Assembly (NCBI GenBank): GCA_002914845.1 | Contig: JXTC01000024.1 | Location: forward strand, 1,554,423 to 1,618,422 | From: Trema orientale | Taxonomy: Eukaryota > Streptophyta > Magnoliopsida > Rosales > Cannabaceae | Direction: 5' to 3' | Length of the DNA stretch: 64,000 nt | Part shown: one piece after another, positions 11,365 through 22,869 of the stretch | Position numbering within the stretch: the first letter of the stretch is position 1 | Layout: each line of letters starts with the position of its first letter | The notes under the pieces: generated by a model | The model's input: only the letters and a program-made list of their open reading frames with translations | Told to the model about the DNA's origin: nothing | Database searches by the model: none | Program-made: the position numbers and the translations under genes

Positions 11365-13988
11365 AAAGGATCCTTTGAGAAAATTTATTAATAGAGATAA
11401 CTATAAAAAAAATATCCTGAAGTTTGGATATTATGCAATTTAAACTTTGAAGTTTGGACTCTGCAAAATAATGCCCCGAGATTAAGAATTTCTGAAAATT
11501 AATACACTGGACAGATTTTTTGAACAATTTTAAGAATGAAAAAATAATAATATTCTCCATTAAAACTAGATTAATCCATATTATTCATCTTAATTTTGAG
11601 AATATTATTATATTTTATCAGTTAAAATTATTCAAAAAGTCAACTCAGAATATTAATTTTCAGAAATTCTTAATCTAAGGATATTATTCTGCAGAGTCCA
11701 AACTTTAGGATTTAAATTGCATAATACCCAAACCTCAGAGTATTTTTTTCACAATTATCCCTTATTAATAAGATGCAATATCGACTTCTAGTACATAAAA
11801 CAAAATAGAACGAATAATGTAATCCCTATCCCCAGAATAAGAAACACCAGACTAAAGCCCCACAGATGTTAGAATGTGGGCTACCATATTTGCCTGATAG
11901 GAAATATGACAGCAACTACAACCTCCTATAAGTGAGATAAGATCAATTATATCTTCGGCAATCAAACTATCAGAAGGCTCAAATGAACGATTATTGATAG
12001 AGTTAATACTATGGCATGTGAGCATTCATTATTCAATTAATAAATTAGAACTTATTGTAAGTAGATATAATAATATCCACTAATTAAATTGTGGTACAAT
12101 AACCTTAAATCCAACTCATGTGCCACATAATTTGGTGGTACTAAAAAGGTAGACCAGACAATAGTATCTATATATACACATGAATCATGATAGATACTAC
12201 TGTAGTTATGCACAAAAATTATACATGCATGATGCTTCTAGTATCTATGGGAAACCATGATCTGAATATGAAAAGGCTAATTAATTAGAATTCTAACTCG
12301 AACTAAGTATATATTTGCAGCAGTACAAACATGAGAAGTTTACTTGAAAAAGTACCACGTATATTATTACCTCCATCCTGGAATGTTTTTAGAGTTTTGG
12401 ATAGCTTTAGTCATAGTATGAGCTTGTTCTCTTTGCAGTTCGAATATTCTTGTACCTTTTTCGTAACTACTCCCGAATGCAGTTCGAGAAATTACATCGG
12501 CAGTTAGATATTGGAAATAAGGCCAGATGTCTAACTCACATGAACCACCCTCCTTGCATACCAAATTCTCCCACTGGCTTATCATCTCAGAGCAACTAAG
12601 ATCAAATGCTGGTAGCATATTCTGTACATACACAACAAATGGAAAAATTAATCAAGGACAAGCAGAATTGTTTGCGAAATTTAATTATCTTCTAAGACGT
12701 TAACATATAGTAACTGAGCATGCTTAAAAAAAAGATAACAATTAAAACTAGTCATAGTTTATATACATCATGTACATAAACATACACTTAATATTAAGTT
12801 ATTGCACGAATTAATTACCATGATTTGAATAAAGATTGTCTCATGACGTTTTCACAAGTAGTTATATAAGAGCATATTAAAATAAAATACCTTCAACTTT
12901 GCAAGATGAAAAGCCGGGTTGATAATCTTTCGACGTTTAGCCCATTTCTCACCATCATCAAGTATAATACCATCAGCTACATACCGGATAAAGAAATTTA
13001 TGTTTGGCTTACGAAAATCATTATAATTGTTGAAGATATCTTTCAGATGTTTTGGATTCATGATGATCACACTCAATACTGTGCCAGCCCATACAAAACA
13101 GTTCTTACCTGCATAAAAATAAATAAAGAAATAAAAATAAAAATCATCTTACTTTTCCAAAGATCCAAAACAAAACTAATATGTATATGTATATATAATC
13201 ATTGCAGACTCGGTTGAACGCAATTTATGTCCAAAATATGGACCATATTGATATGTATACACAATTTTTAGAAGAATTATTACGAATATTATGTTAATAT
13301 AGGCATTTAATTAGGATGGACTCTAAAACATATCAAACAACTAGACTCGAATAATTAACTAGGTCATGTGCTAGATTAATCATAAAATCTGCTTTACATT
13401 ATTCTAAGAATCAAAGAACTCAAAAACATGCTAGCCATTTGAGTTTGTAAAGTATCTACTTTCATGCGAGTTGGAAAGAGTTTACAGGTAAAGAGGTGAA
13501 TACTTTTGCTTGTGGCAACCCTCAAATTAAAGTAATACCTTAACAGAGAAAAAGTTACCAATAATTTCAATTGATTGAGTAAAGTCTTTTTCTTTTTTCT
13601 TTTTTCTTTTTTAAATGACGGTAAAACCAGTTCTATCTTACAAAAATTGTGCATAAGAAAGCTTCCAATTGGGCCTTGGATATAGAATTACTTAAAAGAC
13701 CTTTTAAGAGAGTTTCATTGAGGTAAAAAACAAAAAATAAAAAAATAAAAAACGTTACCTTGGATTCAATTATTCAAAGAAGTCAAAATCATGCTCATAT
13801 AAGGAATTTTATATGTTGCAAATAAAAAGTAGTTAAATAATTAATAAAAATTATACACATTACAAAAGTGCATTGTGATAATGACCCCAAAATACCCTCG
13901 TTTAGTTATAGAATACGTTGGCATTTAAAATCATAACCAAATAACTGATTTTAGTAGTATAAACATGGTTCTACTGCTTATTCGCATA

Positions 13989-14024
<36 letters not shown>

Positions 14025-15228
14025 ATTCTGATATGATCACCCAAAGCCAAAGAAGGCGTTTTTCTTTACTTTTTCCTCTTGTATTTGTTTTTAGCATTTT
14101 TTTTAATAAATGAACGGAAAATTAATTATAAAACATTTTATGATAATATATTAGTGTTGAAACCTTTTTCATAAGTTAGTGAGGAATATTTGTTTCTTTT
14201 AACTCTGCTCATGGTATAAATATGCAGCGATCTTAAATATCAATGTATTATTTTGTAGAATTCAAAAAATAAAAATATGTTAATTTTTGCAGAAAAATAA
14301 AAAAATTATCATATTTTTATGTTATTACCCCAAGTTTATTAGATAAATTTCTTTCTTTTTTTTTTATTACTCAACTTGTTATTTGTGATTTTGATTCTAA
14401 GAGTTTCAAGAACCTAAAACTTGTTATTTGTCATAATCTTAATTGGGGCTTGTAACAAAAGAAAGATCAAGAATCAAGATGCTACAGCTTCAAGAATAGT
14501 GATAATCAAATTTTAGTTCCAATATAACACCCTTATGATAAAGCTTGCAGTACTATAATTGGTGAAAGTAAAACGTTTCAACCAACTTATCAAAATATTG
14601 GTTGATTCCATATTTTGAAATAATTGTACTAAGAAAAAAAAAAGTATTAAAGACTAAAAATATCGGCATTTGGATTAACTTAAGGAGGAAAGTAAAAAAA
14701 TGAAAATAGAATAAAAAGAAATGCATTATTTTCGCTTTTGTAAATTTTTTTTTTTTTTTTTGAGGGAATGCTTTTGTACTATTTTATAACTACAGTGACA
14801 AAATATGTCCTCTACTTATGAATTGCATGTCATTTTCTGTTCATAAACAAAATTGTGACGCACTACTAACACATAGTCTATATATATGTATTAATAAATA
14901 ATTTATTTTTTGAAATATAAGTAATAATACATAATTGAATTATGGCATATATATTACCGTAAGTCTTCACGTTTTTATCGAAAGAGAAGGATATCTTAGG
15001 CACTACATCGTCGGAAACTTTGAGGGTGATGGATTCTGCTTCATTCCTCATATTTGATTCTTCTTCGGACACCCCAAAAGATATCTGATAAGATTTTCCC
15101 GAAAGGCCTTGTTGTCTCAACCACCTCTCGAGCTTCTTGGGCCTTAACCAGATCCAGTTCACCACCAATAATACCCAAATTGTCGCGATCACTAAGATAA
15201 CCACTCCAAACGATACTAACTCTACCAT
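9499..15228 (-). CDS. Cytochrome P450, CYP72A family, intact copy 1
   Basis: Five exons, read on the minus strand: 15228-14958, 13108-12891, 12621-12371, 10719-10326, 9924-9499. All borders are GT..AG and the joined length is 1560 nt, giving 519 residues, normal for CYP72A. Residues 1-25 form the hydrophobic ER anchor, followed by [11 protein letters not shown], a family hallmark. The I-helix oxygen-binding motif AGQET is at about 329-333, the ExxR helix (EVLR) at 385-388, PERF near 440, and the heme loop [10 protein letters not shown] with Cys467. The family acts at the ER with a P450 reductase; known members oxidise triterpenoids, secoiridoids or gibberellins, so the substrate cannot be told here. 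Introns are 1849, 269, 1651 and 401 bases; intron 3 holds two MITEs. No frameshift or stop is seen. Confidence 0.92.
11084..11325. mobile_element. MITE, GGCACCAATCC family, with 10-bp target duplication
   Basis: The left end begins GGCACCAATCCAATAGGTA and the right end, inverted, begins GGTTGCCAATCCGGTA. The same 10 bases, ATTTTTAATA, stand immediately outside both ends (11074-11083 and 11326-11335). A duplication of 9-10 bases points to a Mutator-like parent. It lies in intron 3 of the first P450. Related copies are at 44000-44241 and 61243-61478, with a degenerate one at 4836-4942. Confidence 0.85.
11394..11761. mobile_element. Long foldback MITE with 9-bp target duplication
   Basis: The left ~180 bases (starting GAGATAACTATAAAAAAAATA) pair with the right ~170 bases, whose inverse starts GGGATAATTGTGAAAAAAATA. 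The 9-mer TTATTAATA flanks it on both sides (11385-11393 and 11762-11770). A 9-bp duplication with long inverted repeats suggests a Mutator-type MITE. It sits in intron 3 of the first P450, only about 60 bases from the other MITE; the two share no end sequence. If transcribed with the gene it would fold into a long hairpin in the pre-mRNA. Confidence 0.85.
13992..14020. repeat. CT dinucleotide microsatellite in P450 intron 1
   Basis: About fourteen uninterrupted CT units lie in the first intron of the first P450. On the transcribed minus strand this is an AG run. Confidence 0.9.
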
Positions 15229-15347
15229 TTTAGTCTCACCTAGAGATTGTTTTCTCCCTTTTGCCCTTTTTTTTTTTCACCTGGTAGGACAATCAAGAGA
15301 TTTGAGAACGATTGTAGTACTGGAGTGTCACTAAGAATATATGTTAC

Positions 15348-15354
15348 ATTTATA
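15348..15354 (-). promoter_or_regulatory. Probable TATA box of P450 copy 1
   Basis: On the minus strand the site reads TATAAAT, about 120 bases upstream of the start codon at 15228, a reasonable distance for a plant core promoter. The third P450 copy has TATAAATA in a similar place. Confidence 0.55.
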
Positions 15355-15837
15355 GACTATTGTTTTATTTATTTTTTTCTTTAAATGGTGAAAGAAGAAG
15401 ATTCTTGTGGTATTGCAAATAAAGAAAACTAATAAACTGAAAGAAAATCTGAATGAAAGAAATAAATAAATTTTCCAAGTGAATTGCCAGGTGCAATTAA
15501 AGCCATATGTGGAAACAAATATATATGAGAATGAAAGGGCCTACTTAGGCGTTAAAATCTATGATGACCCGCATGTAATCTAGAGGGTCTTAATTAGTCA
15601 AAAGCTTTCTAGACAGCTTTTTCCATATAATTAATATAACTTCTCTTTTATGTTGTTTAGTTCCTTCTAGAAAGGTATGTGTAACTGTAGCCGTTTAATA
15701 ATAATTTATAAACGCACACGTACAAGATTGAAAATTAATGGAAAAAAAAAATTTGTGGCACTAAAAGTTTTTGAATTCTTCTAGGTATTGATTTATTTGG
15801 TACATGAACGTAGATAAATGTCCTAAAATCTTTCCGA
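15355..15837. other. Upstream flank of P450 copy 1
   Basis: No gene is seen between the promoter and the CACTA element that starts at 15838. A phrase 'ctttctagacagctttttcc' (about 15605-15624) resembles 'ttttctagaagctagaaaac' in the flanks of the other P450 copies and may be a shared promoter piece. Confidence 0.4.
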
Positions 15838-15854
15838 CACTACAATAAAAATGA

Positions 15855-16165
15855 CATTTTAAGGCTCTTTTAAAATGCCTTGAAAGGTCTACCATGGCAC
15901 CCTCAAAAACGTCTTGTTTCAAAGTATCGTGGTACGTCATGGATACCAAGGCGCCTAAAAAGCGTCTTGATAGGTCTACCAAGGCGCTTTTTAGGCGCCG
16001 TGATAGGTCATAGATACCAAGGCGCTTCAAAAGCGCCTTGGTAGACCTATAAAAGTGCTTTTTAGGCACCGTGATAGGTCATAGATACCAAGGCGCTTTT
16101 GAAGCGAAGTGCTTTTTTGGTGCCTTGGTATACTTATCAAGACGCCTCTTGGTATTAGTGGGTGT
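15855..16165. repeat. Left subterminal repeat array of the CACTA element
   Basis: Repeated units built on 'gataggtcatagataccaaggcgctt' and its inverted form 'aagcgccttggta' alternate across this stretch, with core motif AAGGCGC/GCGCCTT. Such arrays are where CACTA transposases are known to bind in other plants. Confidence 0.8.
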
Positions 16166-18253
16166 TTTTTTTTTCCCCCCCTCTCTGAGGCACAATATAA
16201 TTGAAATTTTTTTAGGCTTAATATAATTGGTCAATTTTAAATACTTTTTCAATAATAATATTTCAGTCTTTTTTTTTTCTAATTTGTATCTGTATCCTTT
16301 TATCGTATAAATACTACAATGAAATTTATGTTAATCAATATATCAAACAATAATCAAAACTTTAGCCCAAATCAAGTAAAACTAATACCGAAAAGAACTT
16401 TTATTTGATTCTATATATATAAAGATCAACCAACTACAAGCAAGTTTCATCCAACAAAGTTTACCACTTACACTATTAAGTACAGAACTATGTCCACCCA
16501 ACAAATAAATACATTTAGAAGTTTAAGGTTCTCTTCACATGTCTCTTGAATTAAGGAGTACAAATATCTCACATACTTTTGGAGGTTGATTTCATTAGGT
16601 ACTGTAGTTGAAGACCGAAAGTATTGTACTTGCATGGTCAAAATCAAAAGTAAAAAAGATCAGAATAGAATGCTTCTATAACTTAAAAAATCACATATTA
16701 CACGACATATGCAGAGCGTGCAAACAAAAAAAGGCAAAACACTCTGCAATTCTGCAATAAAGAAAGAAAAAAAAATTATTGGTCATCCATAGGAATGGAC
16801 AAAGATTAAAACCTTTTATACAACTCTCATTATAAGATATGTACAAACAGTACCCAAAATTTATGAATAAGTCACACCAGCCAAGAGCACCTACGTACAT
16901 CACTTGCAACAACGAATAAAAGTGAAACTAACAAACCAATGGCAATTAAAATAGAATTTAAGCAACAAAATTAATCAACTTATTGACAAGAATATACGAA
17001 CCAATTAAAGCATAATAACCTCATCATCTTAATGCTCATAAGTCATAACATTGCCTTTTATACTTGACGAGATCAAAGAGATATTAAACAAAAAATATTA
17101 GAAAAACAATACTCTTTCTATAATTTAATAGATAAGAAATTCAAGAGGCAAATGCGAATAAGCTCCTCATTTAGATTTGTGTACGCAACCATAAGCAATA
17201 GCAATACAAAGTAGAGTATCTGATAGAGAATTATTTCAACAGAAAAAGATTTCATGCAAAAGTCATTTAAAAGACATATATTGCACTTGCACAACAGAAG
17301 CAAAGAAATGTTTAGCTTCATTATAAGACTCAATGCCTTGAGCTTATCTTCTGACTGGCTGTTTACATACACACTATTGTTCAAGTTGGACTCAAGCCCA
17401 AAGATTAAGGCGTAATTGTTGTATAACTCTTCATTCCTGCTCATTGGGAACTTGGTAACCATAGGTACCAATTGGAGAAAGAAAATTTCCATGCTACAAC
17501 AATTTATAAGACTCTATTCTCAAAATACAACAGAGAATTCAGAAGAATTCGTATAAAATCTGTGAGACAACTCAATCAAGTTGTCATTCTACATTTTTCT
17601 AATTTTATTGTTAGACCAGGCTTAGGTTATTAAGCCATATATTACAAGCCCAGTACAGGCTACAGCTATTTGAGAACAATTCAACTCACCTGAAGTTTGT
17701 AAAAGAGACATAACAGGAGACATAATGAAAGTGCCCCATTGATTGCGGGGATCTCATAACAATTAAAAGAGACATAACAAGAGACATAAAGAAAGTAAAT
17801 CTAGGATATACAACAGAAAGAGATAACATAGATATACAGACAAATACTCGTAATTACAACAACTTTTCAGTAGTAAAAATTTATTCAATAAAATCATATA
17901 TGTTTTCTTTCAGCATGACAATGCCTTTATTTTTTAGGGTAAGTGAATAGTCTTATCCAACAAAAAAGAAATTACGTGCATAAAAAGATAAAATAAATGA
18001 CAAATTATGACAGAATATGAGGGATTAAAGGAGTAGATAAATTACCACAAAGCTTTAGCAGGGTAAAGATTGTAGTAGCAACAAAGAAGACTAAATTACA
18101 ACCCAGAAGTGCTACAAACAATGAAGAAGAATTTAATAAAGAGTACATTCAAGTAAATACAAATTCATATCTATATATTGCATGTGCATGCCTTGAATAT
18201 CATGTACACAAATGGTGGCCATTTCTCAATGTGGAAATGATAGCTACACAAAT

Positions 18254-19951
18254 CAGAAGAGGGTTTATCGGAACCCATTCTTCCTTTGGCAACCACATCT
18301 GTAATGCCTCTCTTGTTTCCTCGGGAGTGGAAGTTTTCTAGCAAATAAGACAGAAAAAAGAAAAGTATTAGTACTTGACTGCATTAGTAATTATGCAGCA
18401 TGAAATAGTCCATAAAAAACTAAACTTCCCCTTTTTTTTTTACTCTATAAGAAATACTAACTCATAACTCCAACAAACAAATACATCATATTCACAAGTA
18501 GGTTCTAAGAAAATCCAACCAACCGAGCATTTGAGCATATTTAATACTCGCAAAAAGAAACATTGTAAATTTTTACTTCTAATTATAATTTTCTAATTCT
18601 TCCTCTTAACTATTAATCACTATTGCTGAATTTTACCTGTCTCAATATTGTGTCCCCATCCTTGTCCCATTTGTATATAGCAATCATATGTTTATTTCCA
18701 AGTGAACTCCCATGAAACTTTCTTGGGAAAAGAAAAGCAAAAGTCATGACGATAGCACTAAGAATGAAACCCCTCTACAATTGAAGCCATGGGATGCCGG
18801 AAATTATGTAATCTTATACCAAATGACGTACCTTATGCACAACTCTAATTATTTTATAATACAATAGAGGAGAGCTTTGTGGAAAAGGGAGGAACTCTTA
18901 ATTATTTTATAACACAACAGAGGAACGGGAAGGAACTCCTTCCATTTACCTCGAATGATAGCCAATAATCTATCAAATTATGGAACGCACAATTTACATT
19001 ATTTGGGTGAGACCATATCCTAAAGTTTAGTTATACATTACACTAAACATGAGATAAGCCAAAATTATTAGTAAAAATAACGACATATTCAACAATCTCA
19101 GCATAGTAAAAATAGTAGGTTGCCTCCTGCTAGGGGTGTTCAAAAAAATCGCCAAACTGTGGAAACTGCCCAATCTAATCCAAACCGCCCATTCCGCGCA
19201 GTTTTTTTTCTTAAATGGCCAGTTACGGATTAGAAAATATGAAAACTGACTTGGCCGGTTTGGTTTTCGATTTTAGAAAAATTCGGTCAGATTCAAACCG
19301 AACCGGCCAATAAGTTTGTATATGTATTTTTTTTAAAATATATATTAATAGTTAAAAATTTAAGCTTATTCATTCTAATTGAGTAATGATTACTCTTAGC
19401 TTATTTAGGACTATGTTACTTAAGACTCTTATAATATTTTAGACTTTAAGTCTTGTTGTTATGATATGTTTAAGATTAAAGACTTTAAGTTTACTATTCA
19501 ATTTTGAATAAGTTGTAAGCTGTAACTAAAATTTAAGTTTATTATGATTTTCGATTTGGTTATAGCTTTTAACTATGTTATGGTTTCGTTTTATATTTGG
19601 ACTTTATATTTTAGATGAAATATGATTATGATATGAGCTTAGTTGATATTGTATTAATTCAAATTTTGTAAGTTTTCAAACCGCAGAAACCGTCTAAACT
19701 GGCCACAAAAATGTAGGTGCGGTTTGACTGATTTGAATTGACAAACTCAAACCGCACGGATTGATAAACAGGCCAAACCGCACATTCGGATGAGTTTCTG
19801 AATTGACGATTTAGACCGTCCAAACCGGCCATGAACACCCCTATCTCCTGCATCAAAATTGATCCTATAACCAAGATTAATAATACCTGTTTTATGTCTG
19901 GATGTGACACCCATCCGATTCGATTGCATAGACGGTGCACATGAGTATGAG
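18254..19951 (-). pseudogene. Captured endonuclease III (NTH-type) fragment, two exons
   Basis: Two pieces on the minus strand match adjacent parts of NTH DNA glycosylase. The first (19951-19887) encodes THVHRLCNRIGWVSHPDIKQ and ends at a GT donor; the second (18337-18254) starts after an AG acceptor and encodes [18 protein letters not shown] followed by VPINPLL. In NTH/NTHL1 proteins these segments follow each other directly in the HhH-GPD domain, just after the catalytic Asp and before the iron-sulfur cluster. Similarity stops abruptly after INPLL, so the capture breakpoint is probably at about 18254. The codon expected to encode the catalytic Asp reads His at the 5' edge. The intron between the pieces is enlarged by the hAT element. 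Family role: excision of oxidised pyrimidines; this fragment cannot do that. Confidence 0.82.
19131..19843. mobile_element. hAT-like element nested in the CACTA element
   Basis: The ends are TAGGGGTGTTCA and TGAACACCCCTA, perfect 12-base inverted repeats. Outside stand CCTCCTGC (19123-19130) and TCTCCTGC (19844-19851), an 8-bp target duplication with one change, as expected for hAT. Inner ends share 'aaccg' and 'ggcc' rich sequence. The 713 bases have no transposase frame. It was inserted into the intron of the captured NTH fragment, so it is younger than the capture. Confidence 0.85.
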
Positions 19952-20574
19952 CTAAACAGAGTTGAAGAAAAAGATTCGATTTTTATATTAATTAATAACC
20001 CCGAGGGGATGCAGTAGAGCCAAGAAAGTGCAAACAATTAAAGAGCAGAGCATAGAGATTTACCCAAATCAAAATAGAGGTTTCACGAACAAGAGTTGGG
20101 CGTGCTAAGGACTAGTAAGCAAAGACTTAATGAACTGGGTGCCTGGCGTGGGAGAAGGATTCCTCATGTGGGAGTTGCTCACCTAGTGTGGGTTTGCGCC
20201 TAGCCTCGGATGAGCTGGGTGGTTCACGACCTCGGTGCCTCGCACTGGAGATGGGTTTAGCAGTGACTCGAGTGGGTTCTTTGTGGTACCTCCGAGTGCT
20301 TGGTGCTTTTGTGCCTAGACCAGAATTGAATCCCTAATTTTTTTGGACCTATCACCATTTTTGGACAGAGAAGACTAAAGAAGCTTCACAGCCCGCACAA
20401 AGAAGAAGAAGAAGATTTGGGCCAAGACGTGCGACTGGAACTGAGATCGGTCTGCGGCAGGAGTGGGTGGAGAAAGGAGGAAGCTTTTGTGCGAGCTAGA
20501 GGCTAAGATTTGGGGCTGAGAACTAGTTAAGTATATGAGAGAGAAAGACGTGAGCTTTTATGTGAGTTGCCCTT

Positions 20575-20779
20575 ATATCGGCATCTTAAAGGCACCGAGA
20601 AAAATGTATCACGGCGATTATTACATGCCGTGATATTCGATATATTTACGGTGCCTCTAAGGTGACGTTAAAGATACAGTGTACCACGGCACCTTAAAGG
20701 CGCCGTAATAAGCATTTATTGTACCACGGTGCATCCGTACACATACCATGCGTCATGGTAAGTCCTTTTTTTAGTAGTG
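20575..20779. repeat. Right subterminal repeat array of the CACTA element
   Basis: Units such as 'ccttaaaggcgccgtaataa', 'cttaaaggcaccg' and 'accacggc' recur up to the right end. They share the GGCGCC/GGCACC core with the left array. Confidence 0.75.
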
Positions 20780-20811
20780 CGAATCAATCCATTGATGACA
20801 ATAACGTCCTT

Positions 20812-20920
20812 TTATCAAATATTGTTAATTTCCAAAAACAAAAGTAGTTAAAAAAGGCTCTCTTATTTCAGGTTAATTACCAAAAACAAAAATAGTTAAA
20901 AAAAGCTCTCTTATTTCACA
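20812..20920. repeat. Tandem pair, about 54-bp unit
   Basis: The phrase 'ttaatttccaaaaacaaaagtagttaaaaaaggctctcttatttca' is followed at once by a near copy with a few changes. It lies between the CACTA right end and the LINE relic. Confidence 0.7.
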
Positions 20921-20954
20921 TTTGCAGGTAAATTTCTAAGATCTGATAAGGCCT

Positions 20955-22125
20955 CTTAGTATTTTGGCCTACCTGCTTTTCTGGGCCGCAATAAGAGAGT
21001 TGTATTCAGATCAATAAAAGAACATTTGGAAAGAGAAGCTGTTTTCGATTAGGGGAAAGGAAATTCCTATTAAAGCAGTGACACAAGTAATTCCGTCTTA
21101 TGCTATGAGCATTTTCAAACTTCCAATTTCCATTTGTAATGGTCTACATGCTTTATTTGCTCGTTTTTAGTGGGGAGACTCGGAGATTAAAAAGCGGATG
21201 CATTCGTAAAGATGAAAGAAATTATGCGTCAGAAAATTTGAGGGAGGTATAGTTTTCGAGACATTAGCTTCTTCCACCAATTGTTATTAGCCAAACAAGC
21301 CTCTGCGGATCCTAAACAACCCTTACTTGTTGGTAATTAAGTGGAATTCTAAAAGGCAAATACTTCAAACATAGTTCCTTTCTTAAAGCAAAACATAGAG
21401 CTAGTAATAGTGCATTTTGGCAACGTGTTGTTTGGGGACGATTTGCAGTGGAGGATTAGCAATGAACATGCAATCAAAGTCTTCGATGATCTTTGGCTAC
21501 CGAGACCAAACCTGTTCTGTCTCATTACTATTTCAAAGACAGACGATCCAAGTCTGTGTTTCTGAGTTCATGATATCAAGTCCGGGAAAATAGAATGTGG
21601 GAAAGATTGAGCGTTATTTTTGGCAAGTTGATGTCCCCACAATCCTTGAAATTCCTCTTGGTTATGAGGATCGTGACGACAAGATGCTATAGCAACATGA
21701 AAGGAACGTCACTTATTTGGTACTACAAACAATTCTATGTTACAACATTGGTAGAAAGGGCATTGGAATCTTAAAATTCCTAGCATAAGTAAGATTTTTG
21801 TCTGGCGAGATTTTTATGATAATATTCCATCTCACTTGATGAATTTGTTTCATAGAGGAGTATCCTGCTCTAATATCTGCCAAAGTGTAAGGGTATGGAA
21901 GAATCTACGCTTCACATTTTCTTCTTTCCTTTTTTTTTTTTTTTTGGTCCTTCCTCAGGCATGGTCAGCTTGGGAAGGAAGTATCTTTTTGAACAAATTG
22001 CAGTCCGGCATAGCTGTTGATATAAGTCAGATTTTATCGTAGGATAATTTGGAAAGTTGGTGTGTACTAGCTTGGATGTTATGGAAAGAAAGGAATGCAA
22101 TGGTTCATGACATAAAGTTAGGAAT
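20955..22125 (+). pseudogene. LINE (non-LTR retrotransposon) 3' pol relic
   Basis: Fragments in several frames match the part of plant LINE ORF2 that follows the reverse transcriptase core: YLPAFLGRNKR, then GKEIPIKAVTQVIPSYAMSI, FKLPISICNGL, then a zf-RVT-like segment (around 21735-21960, with NLFHRGVSCSNIC and PQAWSAWE), then WCVLAWMLWKERNAM near 22060-22105. There are many stops and frame changes, so it is long dead. The RT core is not present upstream because the CACTA element and its flank lie there. Confidence 0.75.
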
Positions 22126-22139
22126 GATCACTGCATTCT

Positions 22140-22400
22140 TGAATTAAGAAGTTATTTTGCAAGGCAAACTTGACTCCCTCCCGAATAGCTAAACACTCCG
22201 CAACATAGGTACCATAACAACCCATGAGTGATACAAACCCATTGGAATCTCGGATGACAGCACCAATACTAATATGTCTAGATCCTGAATTCATTGCATT
22301 GCAGCATCCATGTTGAGTTTCAAATGGTTAGAGGGCTAGAGCTACCCATCCCGTATTGACTAACTTGCAAGGTCTCACTACATTCTTTGTACCTTGTTAA
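22140..22400 (-). pseudogene. LINE RNase H-like scrap, opposite strand
   Basis: On the minus strand a broken frame encodes pieces such as GAVIRDSNGFVSLMGCYGTY followed by VAECLAIREGVKFALQ, typical of the RNase H-like domain at the end of plant LINE or retro-like proteins. Its orientation is opposite to the LINE relic just before it, so this is an inverted piece or a second element. It has in-frame stops. Confidence 0.6.
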
Positions 22401-22669
22401 TGCTCTTGTACTCCATCGACCAGATTTCCATGTCACTTCTAAACTTTTAAGGCACTAAAACACTAACACGGACAGTAGCAGAGCCACATGTCCCCCACTA
22501 GTTTGCTTCTTAATTTATATTTTTATATAATGATATCATTTTTTTCTACTTTGTCCCTATTGAAACTTTACTTTTTCAATTACATCCTTGTTAAAGGATG
22601 TGAATTGTTAATTTTACTCTAACTTAGTATTTAGTACCAACTTAAAATTAATTTTCAAAAAACAAAATT

Positions 22670-22830
22670 GAAAAGTAATCGCACATATAGCTTAGTGATA
22701 ACCAAAATTTCTCCCACGTGGACGTCTAAGTTCAAATCCTTTTTCATCCAAGTTCAAAAAGAAAAAAAAAAAAAAAGGAGAAGAAGCAAAAGGTATTTAA
22801 AAAAGTCGAATGGCAAAAAAAAAAAAAAAA
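22670..22830 (+). mobile_element. tRNA-derived SINE relic
   Basis: An A-box-like TAGCTTAGTGATA (22688-22700) is followed about 30 bases later by a B-box GTTCAAATCC (22730-22739), the split Pol III promoter of tRNA-derived SINEs, with 'ctcccacgtgg' between them as in several plant SINEs. An A-rich tail follows (22761-22830). It does not fold as a working tRNA in my reading. Confidence 0.6.
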
Positions 22831-22869
22831 GGGAGGTGAAATTGGGAAAGGTTTTATTTGTTTTATAAG

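Larger units (their letters stand above)
15838..20779. mobile_element. Non-autonomous CACTA (En/Spm-type) element carrying a captured gene fragment
   Basis: The left end reads CACTACAATAAAAATGAC and the right end, inverted, CACTACTAAAAAAAGGAC. The trinucleotide CGA stands just outside both ends (15835-15837 and 20780-20782), a perfect 3-bp target duplication as CACTA elements make. Both ends carry arrays of short GC-rich subterminal repeats. The 4942-base interior has no frame that I can recognise as a TNP2-type transposase, so it must depend on enzyme supplied elsewhere. It contains two exons of an endonuclease III gene on the minus strand and a later hAT insertion (19131-19843). It lies about 600 bases upstream of the first P450. 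Confidence 0.88.

Noticed and set aside
15761..16069. Open frame of 102 codons on the minus strand
   Set aside because: It is a translation of the CACTA subterminal repeats, with repetitive SRRL/ALVDLSR phrases and no domain.
15855..16165. Regularly spaced GC-rich repeats that could suggest a CRISPR-like or regulatory array
   Set aside because: They sit inside CACTA ends with a target duplication, alternate in orientation and have no unique spacers; they are transposon subterminal repeats.
17118..17492. 124-codon minus-strand frame inside the CACTA element as a transposase piece
   Set aside because: No TNP2, TNPA or other transposase motif is visible and composition is that of AT-rich noncoding DNA.
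22681..22740. A-box and B-box as a functional tRNA gene
   Set aside because: The arms do not pair into a cloverleaf and an A-rich tail follows, so a SINE relic fits better.
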